A stretch of DNA of 15,108 nt, taken from contig MFSB01000040.1 in assembly GCA_001784735.1 (NCBI GenBank), positions 1 through 15,108 on the forward strand, in the 5' to 3' direction. How positions within the stretch are numbered: position 1 is the first letter of the stretch; each line of letters opens with the position of its first letter. The notes beneath the pieces are model-generated. The model was not told the origin of the DNA and did no database searches. It saw only the letters and a list, made by a program, of their open reading frames with translations. Shown here in pieces: positions 1 to 7,893 of the stretch. A program made the position numbers and the translations under genes. The DNA comes from Candidatus Moranbacteria bacterium RIFCSPLOWO2_12_FULL_48_12. GTDB taxonomy: Bacteria; Patescibacteriota; Minisyncoccia; Moranbacterales; UBA1568.

Positions 1-32
1 ACAAATGTTCTAGCGGCCGCTAGAACATTTGT
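1..32. repeat. Perfect 32-bp palindrome with NotI core
   Basis: The first 32 bases are their own reverse complement with no unpaired loop: arm ACAAATGTTCTAGC, centre GGCC, then the mirrored arm. The centre forms a GCGGCCGC (NotI) site. It could extrude as a hairpin and end transcription coming from the left, but no T-run follows on the plus strand. Because it sits exactly at the window edge it could also be a contig-end or adaptor artefact. The palindrome is certain; its role is unknown. Confidence 0.75.
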
Positions 33-82
33 AAGCTCTTAAAAACAAAGAAAAAGAGAAGAGACTTCAATCCCGCCCCAAC

Positions 83-111
83 TTGATTATTTAGAGTGAA
101 TAGTTTATCGT
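83..111 (+). promoter_or_regulatory. Possible sigma-70 promoter for the ATP-grasp gene
   Basis: TTGATT (83-88) and TATCGT (106-111) are 17 bases apart, each matching four of six consensus positions. Transcription would start near 118, about 28 bases before the ATG at 146. Bases 33-139 otherwise show only A-rich, apparently non-coding sequence. The match is modest and the call tentative. Confidence 0.3.
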
Positions 112-145
112 TTATGTAGGCGAAAGTAGAAAATAACGTTTGATT

Positions 146-2239
146 ATGGCTTACATAAAGGATTTCAATGCAATAGGGAAAGGAGATGCCGCTATTGCCG
201 GTGGCAAGGGAGCATCTCTCGGGGAAATGACTCAGGCGGGGATTCCGGTGCCGCCGGGTTTCGTTGTTCTGGCTACAGCTTTTGAGAAGTTTCTTGACGA
301 AACCGATCTCAATACCGAGATCGATACGATTCTCCATGCGGTAAAGACGGACGAGATGCGGAGCGTCGAGCATGCTTCCGAAAGGATTCAGAAGCTGATC
401 CTTGAAGCCAAGATGCCCAAAGATATTGCGAGTGCCATTGAGAAAGATTTCGCTACTCTTGATGCGAAGTGGGTTGCTGTGAGATCGAGTGCCACGGCTG
501 AAGATAGCGACTCGGCTGCCTGGGCCGGACAGCTCGATACGTATCTCAATACGACCAAGAAAAGTCTACTCAAAAATGTTCAAAGGTGTTGGGCTTCTTT
601 GTTTACCTCGCGCGCCATCTTTTATCGTTTCGAACACTTTCAGCGACACACCAACATACTTGAGAATGTTGGGGTGTCAGCGGTGGGGCATGAGGAAAAG
701 ATTTCTGTGGCGGTGGTGGTGCAGAAAATGATCCAGTCGGAAGTGTCCGGTATCGCTTTTACTGTTCACCCGGTGACTGAAGATAGGAATCAGCTCATCA
801 TCGAAGCTGGCTGGGGCCTTGGTGAAGCCATTGTTTCCGGGCAAATCACGCCGGATAGCTATGTAGTGGAAAAAGATCCACGTCGGATTATTGATACGAC
901 TGTCGCTTCACAGGAGCGGGGTATCTTTCGTTCGTCTTCTGTCATCCCGGGCGTGACCCGGGATCCAGAGAGTAAGGAAGAAGCTTCTGCTAACGAATGG
1001 CGGGAAATTGCAGAAAATAAGAGAGAGAAGCAGAAACTTTCAGAAATGCAGATTCTGGAACTCGCGGAACTTATTATAAAAATCGAAAAGCATTACGGTT
1101 TTCCCTGTGATATCGAATGGGCTTTCGTCGGCGGGAAGTTTTACATTACTCAGAGCCGGCCGATCACGACGCTTGCCCCGCAGCCGCCGGTTTCTGAAAA
1201 AGAAAAAAAAGAATTTGAAAAGACCCCCATTCATTTTGTAAAAACTCTTGAAAGAGACCAAACATTATTTGTTCAGGGACTATGGGCGCAAGGTTTAGAT
1301 ATTGATCTCGAAAAGAGGTTCGGAATGAAGAATCCATATAGGCCAATGATTTTGACATATGCTACGAAAGATAATCTTCAAGTATGGGAAAATATGAAGT
1401 CTGTACAATGGATGCTCGACGCTTTTCTTAAGAAAAATCAGAAGAATACCGATTTCATTGATAAAGTTATAGAGGAATATAACGACCTTACGAAGGAGCT
1501 CCAAGCATTTTGGTCTCGGGGCGCTATCACGGATAAAAAAGAGATTCAGCAATATGCCAATCTAGTGAGAAAAGCCTCGCTTAACATCTCAACATGTTAT
1601 TACGTAGGAATGGATGAACGGACTCCCAAAAAAATACAGGATCTCGTAGTGGAAGTCCGCAAAGAAGATATTTTTTATTCTCGCAATAACGAATTTGTAC
1701 GCGAGTGCGTAGCCGCACAGGATGGTAGATTGCGCGATTTTTCACCGTTTATTTTATCTTGGGAACTCGGCAACTTTCCTTCCGAAGATATTTTGAAGGC
1801 AAGAGCCAAAGGCGCGATTTTGATTGCCGGAAAAGAGTTTTTTACCGAAAACATCCAGGAATTTTCTCGGAAATATCCCGAGTATGTTTTTGATAATCTG
1901 AATGCGACGATAGGGGAGAATGAGTCTATCGTAGGGCAGACAACTTTTCCGGGAATAGTGGCTGGAAGAGTAAGAATAGTAAAGAATCTAAAACGCTTAC
2001 CGGCTGTAAAAAGTGGTGATATTTTAGTAGCTCCGATGACCACACCGGATTATATGCCGGCGATGCAACGTGCAGCAGCTTTTGTTACTGATGAAGGCGG
2101 GGTTACCTGTCATGCGGCGATTGTTTCACGGGAAATGAAGAAACCCTGTGTAGTAGGAACCAAGTTCGCTACGCAAGTTCTGAAAGACGGGGATATGGTA
2201 GAAGTGGATGCGGATAAGGGAGTAGTAAGAATTCTTTGA
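146..2239 (+). CDS. PEP synthase-like phosphotransferase: ATP-grasp + middle domain + phosphohistidine domain, no PEP barrel
   Basis: 697 residues from ATG 146; a TTG two codons upstream is the alternative start, and neither has a Shine-Dalgarno site. Residues 1-345 form a PPDK_N/PEP-synthase ATP-grasp domain: AGGKGASLGEM (18-28), VRSSATAED (112-120), a VVVQKM strand (191-196), GWGLGEAIVSG (222-232) and the closing DIEWAF...ITQSRPI (322-340). Residues about 365-590 are a helical middle domain opening with RDQTLFVQGLW. Residues about 595-697 are the swivelling His domain, with GGVTCHAAI and the phospho-carrier His656. In this family ATP phosphorylates that His and the domain swings to an acceptor site. 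The C-terminal PEP/pyruvate TIM barrel of true PEP synthase is missing, so pyruvate is unlikely to be the acceptor. The domain order resembles rifampin phosphotransferase, but the middle domain is much shorter. Two palindromic insertions (near residues 167-178 and 266-276) lie in ATP-domain loops. It is the only one of the seven His-domain genes here with an ATP-binding domain. Family is sure; substrate unknown. Confidence 0.9.
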   Translation: MAYIKDFNAIGKGDAAIAGGKGASLGEMTQAGIPVPPGFVVLATAFEKFLDETDLNTEIDTILHAVKTDEMRSVEHASERIQKLILEAKMPKDIASAIEKDFATLDAKWVAVRSSATAEDSDSAAWAGQLDTYLNTTKKSLLKNVQRCWASLFTSRAIFYRFEHFQRHTNILENVGVSAVGHEEKISVAVVVQKMIQSEVSGIAFTVHPVTEDRNQLIIEAGWGLGEAIVSGQITPDSYVVEKDPRRIIDTTVASQERGIFRSSSVIPGVTRDPESKEEASANEWREIAENKREKQKLSEMQILELAELIIKIEKHYGFPCDIEWAFVGGKFYITQSRPITTLAPQPPVSEKEKKEFEKTPIHFVKTLERDQTLFVQGLWAQGLDIDLEKRFGMKNPYRPMILTYATKDNLQVWENMKSVQWMLDAFLKKNQKNTDFIDKVIEEYNDLTKELQAFWSRGAITDKKEIQQYANLVRKASLNISTCYYVGMDERTPKKIQDLVVEVRKEDIFYSRNNEFVRECVAAQDGRLRDFSPFILSWELGNFPSEDILKARAKGAILIAGKEFFTENIQEFSRKYPEYVFDNLNATIGENESIVGQTTFPGIVAGRVRIVKNLKRLPAVKSGDILVAPMTTPDYMPAMQRAAAFVTDEGGVTCHAAIVSREMKKPCVVGTKFATQVLKDGDMVEVDADKGVVRIL
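645..678. repeat. In-frame palindromic insertion in the ATP-grasp domain
   Basis: Two 13-base arms (645-657 and 666-678) are inverted copies with one mismatch, around an 8-base loop. They encode about residues 167-178 of the dikinase (RHTNILENVGVS). PEP synthases normally have a short link between the FTSRAIFYR and AVVVQKM segments; here it is about 14 residues longer, and the extra length coincides with the palindrome. I infer a palindromic element inserted in frame in a surface loop. Confidence 0.6.
941..966. repeat. Dispersed GTCATCCCGG-type palindromic element inside the dikinase gene
   Basis: ATCCCGGG (944-951) and CCCGGGAT (957-964) are perfect inverted arms around loop CGTGA, flanked by GTC and CC. 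It encodes VIPGVTRDPES (residues 266-276). Sequences of the form GTCATCCCGG-N-CCGGGATCC, and peptides such as VIPGxTRDPE, are familiar to me as dispersed repeats in several bacterial groups, both between and within genes. Here it sits in the linker between the DPRRIIDTTVASQE segment and KQKLSEMQILELAELIIKIEKHYG, which is longer than usual for the family. Confidence 0.7.
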
Positions 2240-2244
2240 AATAT

Positions 2245-3633
2245 ATGGCTGAGAAACGATTCGAATTTGTAGCAGATAGGAATTCCGGTATCGAGGGCTG
2301 TATTTACTGTCTTTCTGAGTGTCTCGAAGTTATTCGCCAAAGCAATCTGCGCAATATTGTGAAATTTCCTTTTTATGCACAGACGATTGATGATGGGAAA
2401 CAGCAATGCATAGAATGGATCGATGCCGAAACATATAAAGCGAACGCTTTCGATTTTCTTCGTTATTCCAAGGAACATGGGACAGATTATCTGAAAGGCG
2501 TAAAAAGCCTGATAACAGAGGAAACCAACAGTTTATTTACTATTTCGACTGCTCTTTTACCAAAATTAAAAAATCTTTCTGATTTTGATTTGGCCGAAGC
2601 ATATAGCACATTTATGAAGCGCTATAACGAAACATATGGATTGGGCGCTCTCACATATGTTTATGAACACGATCTGTCGGAACATCTATCTCAATCTTTG
2701 AACAAGCGCTATAAAAATGCCACTGCTCTTTTCGACCGGATATTACAAACAAACTATAAAAGTTTTGTTTTGGAAAGCGATGAATTTTTACTCGCCATAA
2801 AGAATGAAAAAAATGCCTTGGTAAAACCTAAACTGATCAGTGAGTATCTGAAGAATTTTTATTTTATGCAAGCGACGTACTCATCTGCGCCAGTGCTTGA
2901 TGTCGAAGGGGTGCTCAAGATGGCTGCTCAAAGAGAAGCGCAGAAAAAATACGAAAAAAAACAGAACCAAAAATTACCCGATCTATCAGCGGAAGAAAAA
3001 ATAATCGTTTCCATATTGCAGGAAACGGAAATAATCCGCGATCAGAGGAAAAAAGCCAATCTCATCGGTATGTACATGATGTTTCGGTTTCTTGATGAAT
3101 GGTGTGGACGAACAGGTGTTTCTTCTGAAATAGCAAAACGAATGTTCTGGAATGAATTCAGAGACGGATTATTTGATACAAAGCGACTCCTGGCTGTTTT
3201 GAAAAAGCGCGCCCTTGTCAGTATCGTTTTCGATGGAACGAATACGTATTATTTGGAATATGTCGCAATACAGCCGCGCCAAATCAAAAAAGATATTACT
3301 GAATTTAAAGGAACACCGGCTTCATCTGGGAAAATATCGGCTCAAGTGCGAGTTGTCCTCGGTTCAGATGATTTTGAGAAATTCAAAGAAGGCGAGATTC
3401 TTGTGACTCAGATGACTCGGCCGGCATTCTTGCCGCTCATGAGAATGGCCGTGGCTATTGTGACCGATGAAGGAGGCTTGACCTGTCACGCGGCCATCAT
3501 CGCCCGGGAGCTGCATATCCCGTGCATTGTCGGCACAAAAGTAGCGACGCAGGTTCTCAAAGACGGTGATATGGTAGAAGTGGACGCGGAGAAAGGATCT
3601 GTGAGGATTCTGCGTCGGAAAAGTGGAATATAA
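2245..3633 (+). CDS. Body + phosphohistidine-domain protein 1 (no ATP-grasp)
   Basis: 462 residues from ATG 2245; a TTG at 2236 overlapping the previous stop would add three residues. There is no clear ribosome site, so translation is probably coupled to the gene before. Residues 1-350 are a divergent, mostly helical body with no GGKG or RSSA ATP-grasp motif. It carries signatures seen across this cluster: KNFYFMQATYSSAP (203-216), RDQRKK (265-270) and WNEFRDGL (302-309) followed by a basic LLAVLKKR. Residues 352-462 are the swivelling domain with GGLTCHAAI and carrier His415. Without its own nucleotide domain it should need a partner to phosphorylate the His; the adjacent 146-2239 product is the obvious candidate. 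A terminator follows, so the pair may be its own operon. The acceptor is unknown. Confidence 0.85.
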   Translation: MAEKRFEFVADRNSGIEGCIYCLSECLEVIRQSNLRNIVKFPFYAQTIDDGKQQCIEWIDAETYKANAFDFLRYSKEHGTDYLKGVKSLITEETNSLFTISTALLPKLKNLSDFDLAEAYSTFMKRYNETYGLGALTYVYEHDLSEHLSQSLNKRYKNATALFDRILQTNYKSFVLESDEFLLAIKNEKNALVKPKLISEYLKNFYFMQATYSSAPVLDVEGVLKMAAQREAQKKYEKKQNQKLPDLSAEEKIIVSILQETEIIRDQRKKANLIGMYMMFRFLDEWCGRTGVSSEIAKRMFWNEFRDGLFDTKRLLAVLKKRALVSIVFDGTNTYYLEYVAIQPRQIKKDITEFKGTPASSGKISAQVRVVLGSDDFEKFKEGEILVTQMTRPAFLPLMRMAVAIVTDEGGLTCHAAIIARELHIPCIVGTKVATQVLKDGDMVEVDAEKGSVRILRRKSGI

Positions 3634-3671
3634 CATAATTTCTTGGGGCTTGAAATAGGACTAAAAAAGAT

Positions 3672-3702
3672 AAAGAGGGCATCGTGCGAATGCCCCTTTT
3701 TA
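3672..3702. terminator. Hairpin terminator between convergent genes
   Basis: GGGCAT (3678-3683) pairs with ATGCCC (3690-3695) around loop CGTGCGA; after one mismatch the stem can extend through flanking A/T pairs, and CTTTTTAT follows. It ends the plus-strand pair. Read on the minus strand it also has T-rich sequence downstream, so it may serve the gene at 3726-4190 as well. Confidence 0.75.
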
Positions 3703-3725
3703 TTTGCCGATTGTGGCTGTTTTTC

Positions 3726-4190
3726 TCAGAGATCCTCGAGTGCTTTGGGCAGAGCCTGTTTGATTATTGAGGCACACGCGTTGTAAGCTTCATGCCCCTT
3801 TCCAATCGGATCCGGTATCCCGTCGTTTTCGTCATTCAGGATTACGATGCGGTCGGCCGGCGCGCCTTCATTGATCAGAGCTCGTCTGACGTGATGATCC
3901 ACGACGATGATCCGATCATAGTTTGAAAGATCAAATTTTGATATATGCCGCGGAATGTGACTGTCGAGGTTGAGGCCTGATTCTCTCGCTATCGCGATGC
4001 TGTGCCTGTTCGCGTTGGTGAATAGGTTCACTCCAGGGAACAAACCATATCCGGGCAAAAGTTCGTCAAGTATGCCGCAACTTTCGACGATGGCATCGAC
4101 ACCGCCCTCAGCGAGCATTTGCTCTGCGAAAACCATCATGAGCGGGCTGCGGGCCATATTGCCCATGCATACGCACAAGACTCTCTTCAT
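3726..4190 (-). CDS. Low-molecular-weight protein tyrosine phosphatase / ArsC-family protein
   Basis: 154 residues, the usual length for the family. The start (complement of 4188-4190) is set by AAGGAGG six bases upstream; a longer open frame lacks such a site. The N-terminal P-loop VCMGNMARSP holds the C-x5-R phosphate-binding signature (nucleophile Cys8, Arg14), and the general-acid Asp of the DP motif is Asp127 in IPDPIGKG. The residue that is a second Cys in many CxGNxCRS loops is Ala13, so thiol-relay arsenate reduction looks less likely than phosphomonoester hydrolysis. It could act on phosphotyrosine, phosphoarginine or a small phosphorylated compound; sequence cannot decide. It is convergent with the gene before and divergent from the HD-domain operon, with a strong promoter of its own. 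Confidence 0.88.
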   Translation of the reverse strand: MKRVLCVCMGNMARSPLMMVFAEQMLAEGGVDAIVESCGILDELLPGYGLFPGVNLFTNANRHSIAIARESGLNLDSHIPRHISKFDLSNYDRIIVVDHHVRRALINEGAPADRIVILNDENDGIPDPIGKGHEAYNACASIIKQALPKALEDL

Positions 4191-4196
4191 TGGAGA

Positions 4197-4203
4197 CCTC
4201 CTT
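4197..4203 (-). promoter_or_regulatory. Strong ribosome binding site fixing the phosphatase start
   Basis: On the minus strand AAGGAGG lies six bases before the ATG at 4190. The plus-strand family genes have no such site. Confidence 0.85.
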
Positions 4204-4222
4204 GGGGAAAGAACGAAAAAAT

Positions 4223-4251
4223 AGTATAGCCTGATATGATGATTTTGTCTA
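4223..4251 (-). promoter_or_regulatory. Sigma-70 promoter for the phosphatase gene
   Basis: On the minus strand TAGACA (4251-4246) and TATACT (4228-4223) are separated by exactly 17 bases, five of six matches each. Transcription would start near 4216, about 26 bases before the ATG. The -35 box overlaps that of the plus-strand promoter at 4245-4273. Confidence 0.7.
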
Positions 4252-4273
4252 GTCCAATAGATGAGTGTACAAT
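4245..4273 (+). promoter_or_regulatory. Sigma-70 promoter for the HD/body+His operon
   Basis: TTGTCT (4245-4250) and TACAAT (4268-4273) are 17 bases apart, four and five consensus matches. The predicted start near 4280 leaves a leader of about 100 bases before the ATG at 4383. That leader holds a short CTGC-ATA-GCAG inverted repeat and no open frame of note. Confidence 0.6.
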
Positions 4274-4382
4274 AAGAGAGATTGCGGCATTCGTATAAGT
4301 AAGGATCCTGCATAGCAGATAAAAAGAATAATTAACATACTCGAAGGATATAGACGAAAAAATTCTTAAGCCAATTAATCAT

Positions 4383-4970
4383 ATGAAAATGAATACGGAA
4401 CTTTTTGATAGAATTTTTACCAAGGTTAAGCCGTTGCTTCGTTCCGGGAGACCGGGCGATTATGCGCATATCAAGAGTGTGTATCGAACGCTCGTTCGTC
4501 TCTGTGAAAACGAAAAATATCCGGTAAATTTCCGTGTCCTTATTTCAGCCGGTATCCTGCACGATTGTGGTTTCGGCTTCCTCAAGAAGGAGCATATGCA
4601 TTATTTTACCGGTCAGAAAAAAGTAGTTGCGATGAAAAAAGTGATCGGTGGTTTGACACTTGCCTATATTCCGGTGTGTCTCCACGAATTCCAGTTTTCC
4701 GATCAAGAAATTGATGACATCAAATATATCGTGCGGTACTCCGATGAAAGCGTTCTCCCCATGGAAAATCCATCGCTTGAACTTCAGATTCTCCATGATC
4801 TCAATTTGTATGACCGTTTTCTGCCGCATCGGCTGAAGATTTTGAATACTCTTTATCCCGATCCTGTGAAAAGGAGAGCAGTTCTCGAAGATTCTTTGAA
4901 ATACATTATCTTACCCACTTTCAGGAAAAAAGCGGAAAAACTGATGAAGAAAATAACAGCGAAATTTTAA
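4383..4970 (+). CDS. HD-domain phosphohydrolase-like protein
   Basis: 195 residues from ATG 4383 (a second ATG two codons later is possible); no good ribosome site. The metal-binding pattern of the HD superfamily is visible: His29 in DYAHIKSV, the His60-Asp61 doublet in GILHDCGFG, a further His101 in VCLHEF, and a late Asp139 in ILHDLNLYDRF. Family members hydrolyse phosphate esters or nucleotides using one or two metal ions. The general layout (helix with His, HD, H, D) is that of small stand-alone HD phosphohydrolases; the substrate is not recognisable. It is the first gene after the divergent promoter and lies 14 bases before a body+His gene, so it is probably co-transcribed with the array and may reverse or support its reactions. 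Confidence 0.8.
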   Translation: MKMNTELFDRIFTKVKPLLRSGRPGDYAHIKSVYRTLVRLCENEKYPVNFRVLISAGILHDCGFGFLKKEHMHYFTGQKKVVAMKKVIGGLTLAYIPVCLHEFQFSDQEIDDIKYIVRYSDESVLPMENPSLELQILHDLNLYDRFLPHRLKILNTLYPDPVKRRAVLEDSLKYIILPTFRKKAEKLMKKITAKF

Positions 4971-4984
4971 CTCTCTGAAGTAAT

Positions 4985-6541
4985 ATGAATCTTAGGCGCG
5001 TTCTGGACAGAAAGGGCATGTACATATATCCCTGGTATATATCGGATCTTACGGTTACCAAAGATATCGTTGCCATCGCCCCGACCAACGTGGAGAAGGT
5101 TTTTGTCGTCATCAAAGATAACCTCCTGACCATGTATTATGATACTGATGCAATCGACAAGATCGCCATATATTTCTTGGATAAGATTCTCGCGGATGAT
5201 GTTTTTTTTGATGAAGTTATCAAAAACATCTATAGCTGTGCCGATGACCTGCTTTCTTTTTGCAGAGAAAGCATCGGGAAGGATATCGAAAAAATGTCAG
5301 ATGAGGAGTTGCTGAGTGTTTATAAGACATATACGGAAAAATTGCGTACTCTCCGGACGTGGGGCTGGGTGCCGCCGATTCTGGACGGTATGACTGATCC
5401 ATTTTTGAGCGAACACCTTCTGGCGCGTTTCGGCGAGCATATGATGGCGAAAGGATTTCCTGATAAGGAGAGCGAGTATTATTCGACACTCAGTTCCAGC
5501 GAAAAAGAGAGCGAAGTACAGGGAGAAGAGATAGCCCGTTTGGCATTGGCACAGACCATATCAAATGATGAGCGTTTTCAAGAAATCATCGGATATATCA
5601 AGGCTTCCGACGAAGAAGCTCTCCGGGAAAAATTTCCGTCACTCTTTATGCTTTTCGAGAAACATACGCGAGCGTTTGGCGCTCTTACCTATTCCTACAG
5701 CGGACCGCCGATGACTATCGCCTATCTGCTCAAGACACTCACCGCTGATTTCGAGCGGGGGGATATAGAGGGGCAGAGAACGAGGATACAGGATCATTTT
5801 CGGAATATACAGGGAGAAAAAAAGAAGATTATCAAAGCCATCAGTTTGCCGGAAGACCTCAGGAGAGAATTCCGGGTATCGGCGGAACTGATGTACGTCA
5901 AAGACTGGCGCAAGGGAGCCTACCAGAAATCGTATCTTCTGATGGATGTTATTTTACAGGAGTTAGCCAAGCATTTGGATATATCCTTAAAAGAGATCAA
6001 GTTTCTTGTGTTTGACGAAGTGCAAGAAGCGCTGATCGGCGGGAAGGGTGCGTATTATAAGGCGTTGCTCAAAGAACGTCTGGTACACTGTTATTACACG
6101 GTGGAAAACGGGATTATCTCGGTTTTACAGGGCGAAGCTTGTCGGGTGATGGAGGAAGAAATAAATAAAAAGAATATTAGTACGGAAACGGAAGGAGAAG
6201 TGAACGCTGATATACAGGAGGTGAAAGGGTTTGTCGCGTACAGCGGGTATGCCAAGGGTATTGTGAAAATCGTTCTGACCGTAGAGGATATCGACAAGGT
6301 GAACGAAGGCGATATACTTGTTTCCTCGGCGACCAATCCCGATCTGATGCTGGCGATGCGCAAAGCCGCCGCCTTCGTGACTGATACGGGAGGCATTATG
6401 TCGCATGCCGCCATCGTCTCTCGGGAAATGAAAAAGCCCTGTGTCGTAGGAACAAAAATAGCCACTCATGCACTCAAAGATGGTGATATGGTGGAAGTGG
6501 ATGCCAAGGCAGGCGTTGTGAGGATTCTCAAAAAAGTATGA
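4985..6541 (+). CDS. Body + phosphohistidine-domain protein 2 (no ATP-grasp)
   Basis: 518 residues, the longest of the ATP-grasp-lacking members; an internal ATG at codon 12 is an alternative start. Residues 1-410 are a helical body. It includes FGALTYSYSGPPMT (231-244), the equivalent of the Y-x-GP motif in sister genes; a basic LRREFRVSAELMYVKDWRK stretch (293-310); and FLVFDEVQEALIGG (340-353). Residues about 412-518 are the swivelling domain with GGIMSHAAI and carrier His474. The segment AAIVSREMKKPCVVGTK after the His is identical to that of the 146-2239 product, while the bodies are unlike, which suggests recent domain exchange or gene conversion. No nucleotide-binding motifs are present, so it should depend on a phosphate donor in trans. 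Its stop overlaps the next start (ATGA 6538-6541). Confidence 0.85.
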   Translation: MNLRRVLDRKGMYIYPWYISDLTVTKDIVAIAPTNVEKVFVVIKDNLLTMYYDTDAIDKIAIYFLDKILADDVFFDEVIKNIYSCADDLLSFCRESIGKDIEKMSDEELLSVYKTYTEKLRTLRTWGWVPPILDGMTDPFLSEHLLARFGEHMMAKGFPDKESEYYSTLSSSEKESEVQGEEIARLALAQTISNDERFQEIIGYIKASDEEALREKFPSLFMLFEKHTRAFGALTYSYSGPPMTIAYLLKTLTADFERGDIEGQRTRIQDHFRNIQGEKKKIIKAISLPEDLRREFRVSAELMYVKDWRKGAYQKSYLLMDVILQELAKHLDISLKEIKFLVFDEVQEALIGGKGAYYKALLKERLVHCYYTVENGIISVLQGEACRVMEEEINKKNISTETEGEVNADIQEVKGFVAYSGYAKGIVKIVLTVEDIDKVNEGDILVSSATNPDLMLAMRKAAAFVTDTGGIMSHAAIVSREMKKPCVVGTKIATHALKDGDMVEVDAKAGVVRILKKV

Positions 6542-7893
6542 ATATACATGATTTCGAGAAGAGAAAGTGGGTGGTACTGGGAGCCAATTGTTATCCGCTC
6601 TATGCTGATTCTTTCGCGGAGCCGGTGAGCCAGGGATACTACCGGATATATGGCATTCCCAATGAAGTGTTGGGTATCTTTAGTAAAGATTTTTTCGAAT
6701 GGCTTTATGATGACGCACAACTCGTAGCATTGTCAGAGAAATTATTGCCAGGCTTGTTGAATGCACCTTGGAATTACTATGATGAATGGCAAAAGAATGC
6801 GAAATTCTTTTCTACTTTTCATGAATCAGTTATAGAAAAAGATTTTACAGTATTGTCTCATAAAGAGTTGGGTAAGTTGGCAAAAGAATACCATCGTATT
6901 TTTTGGCTTCAGTTTGCTCCCAGCAACATCATTGAGCCTCTCAGCTATTATTTTCAAAGCCGTTTCAAAAAAATGCTTACTCTCAAAGGTGTGAAGGAAA
7001 ATGAAATAGATCAGCTAATGGATCACTATGGCCGATCGAAGTATCCCAATTATGTAAAAGAGTGTTTGGTTGAATACCGTTTGGCAAAAAATGAAGACGC
7101 CATACAAGCGGTTTTGAAGAAGTATGCCTATCTAGCGAACGATTATTTGGGGCCGAAAATATTAACCAAAGCGTACCTGGATGAACTGTTAAAACAAGAA
7201 ACGCATGAGCCGCATGTTGGCGCAGTCTCTGCTGTTTCTCCCGAAACGCAATCGTTGCTAGAAGTTTTTCAGATGGTGGCTACTATCCAGGATGTCAGGA
7301 AAGCGTACAGCCTGATGATGGTAGCTGGCGTACACAATTTTGGAATCGAATACGCCAAGCTGCTTAAACTGCCGGACACTCTTATATGGTATGCTCTCTG
7401 GAAAGAAATATATGCAGGCGATGTCGATGAAAAAAAGTTGGAAGAACGGCGCAAGCAATGCATCATTTTCTGGGGAAAGGAGAGAATTGATATCTGTGAA
7501 GGAGAGGAGGCAGAGGAATTGGTGAGAGATACTCATAAAATAGTTTTTGGCAATGTTGGAGAGTTGAAAGAAATAAAAGGCATATGCGCTTCTCCGGGAA
7601 AAGTCAGCGGACGGGCGGTTATTATTATGCATCCTGATGAGTTCCTCAAGGTGAAGAAAGGGGATATCCTTTTCACTATGATGACGCGCCCGGAATTTTT
7701 GCCGGTGATGCAACTCTCTGCCGCATTTGTGACGGACGAAGGCGGGATCACATCTCACGCGGCGATCGTGGCGCGCGAAATGAAAAAACCCTGTATCATA
7801 GCCACAAAAATAGGAACGAAAGTCGTGAAAGACGGAGATATGGTCGAAGTAGACGCTAACAAGGGAATTGTGAAAATTATTGAAAAGGTATGA
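6538..7893 (+). CDS. Body + phosphohistidine-domain protein 3 (no ATP-grasp)
   Basis: 451 residues; the start is fixed by the ATGA overlap with the gene before and there is no Shine-Dalgarno site, so translation is probably coupled by termination and reinitiation. Body residues 1-342 include LKKYAYLANDYLGP (193-206), QDVRKAYSLMM (251-261) and ALWKEIYAGDVDEKKLEERRK (286-306, the family's E-x-hhxG then basic segment). The His domain (about 343-451) has GGITSHAAI with carrier His407, followed by KKPCIIATK, where the usual Gly is Ala. The body is rich in Tyr, Trp and Phe, as in its sisters. Function is inferred only as phosphotransfer to an unknown acceptor. Confidence 0.85.
   Translation: MNIHDFEKRKWVVLGANCYPLYADSFAEPVSQGYYRIYGIPNEVLGIFSKDFFEWLYDDAQLVALSEKLLPGLLNAPWNYYDEWQKNAKFFSTFHESVIEKDFTVLSHKELGKLAKEYHRIFWLQFAPSNIIEPLSYYFQSRFKKMLTLKGVKENEIDQLMDHYGRSKYPNYVKECLVEYRLAKNEDAIQAVLKKYAYLANDYLGPKILTKAYLDELLKQETHEPHVGAVSAVSPETQSLLEVFQMVATIQDVRKAYSLMMVAGVHNFGIEYAKLLKLPDTLIWYALWKEIYAGDVDEKKLEERRKQCIIFWGKERIDICEGEEAEELVRDTHKIVFGNVGELKEIKGICASPGKVSGRAVIIMHPDEFLKVKKGDILFTMMTRPEFLPVMQLSAAFVTDEGGITSHAAIVAREMKKPCIIATKIGTKVVKDGDMVEVDANKGIVKIIEKV

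Noticed and set aside
146..2239. Annotation as a true PEP synthase (ppsA) or as rifampin phosphotransferase (rph)
   Set aside because: The PEP/pyruvate barrel is absent, which excludes PpsA; the middle domain is about 225 residues, far shorter than the rifampin-binding domain, so Rph activity is not supported.
4191..4313. 41-codon N-terminal extension of the LMW phosphatase
   Set aside because: It would place the P-loop far from the N-terminus, and the strong ribosome site and promoter both fit the start at 4190.
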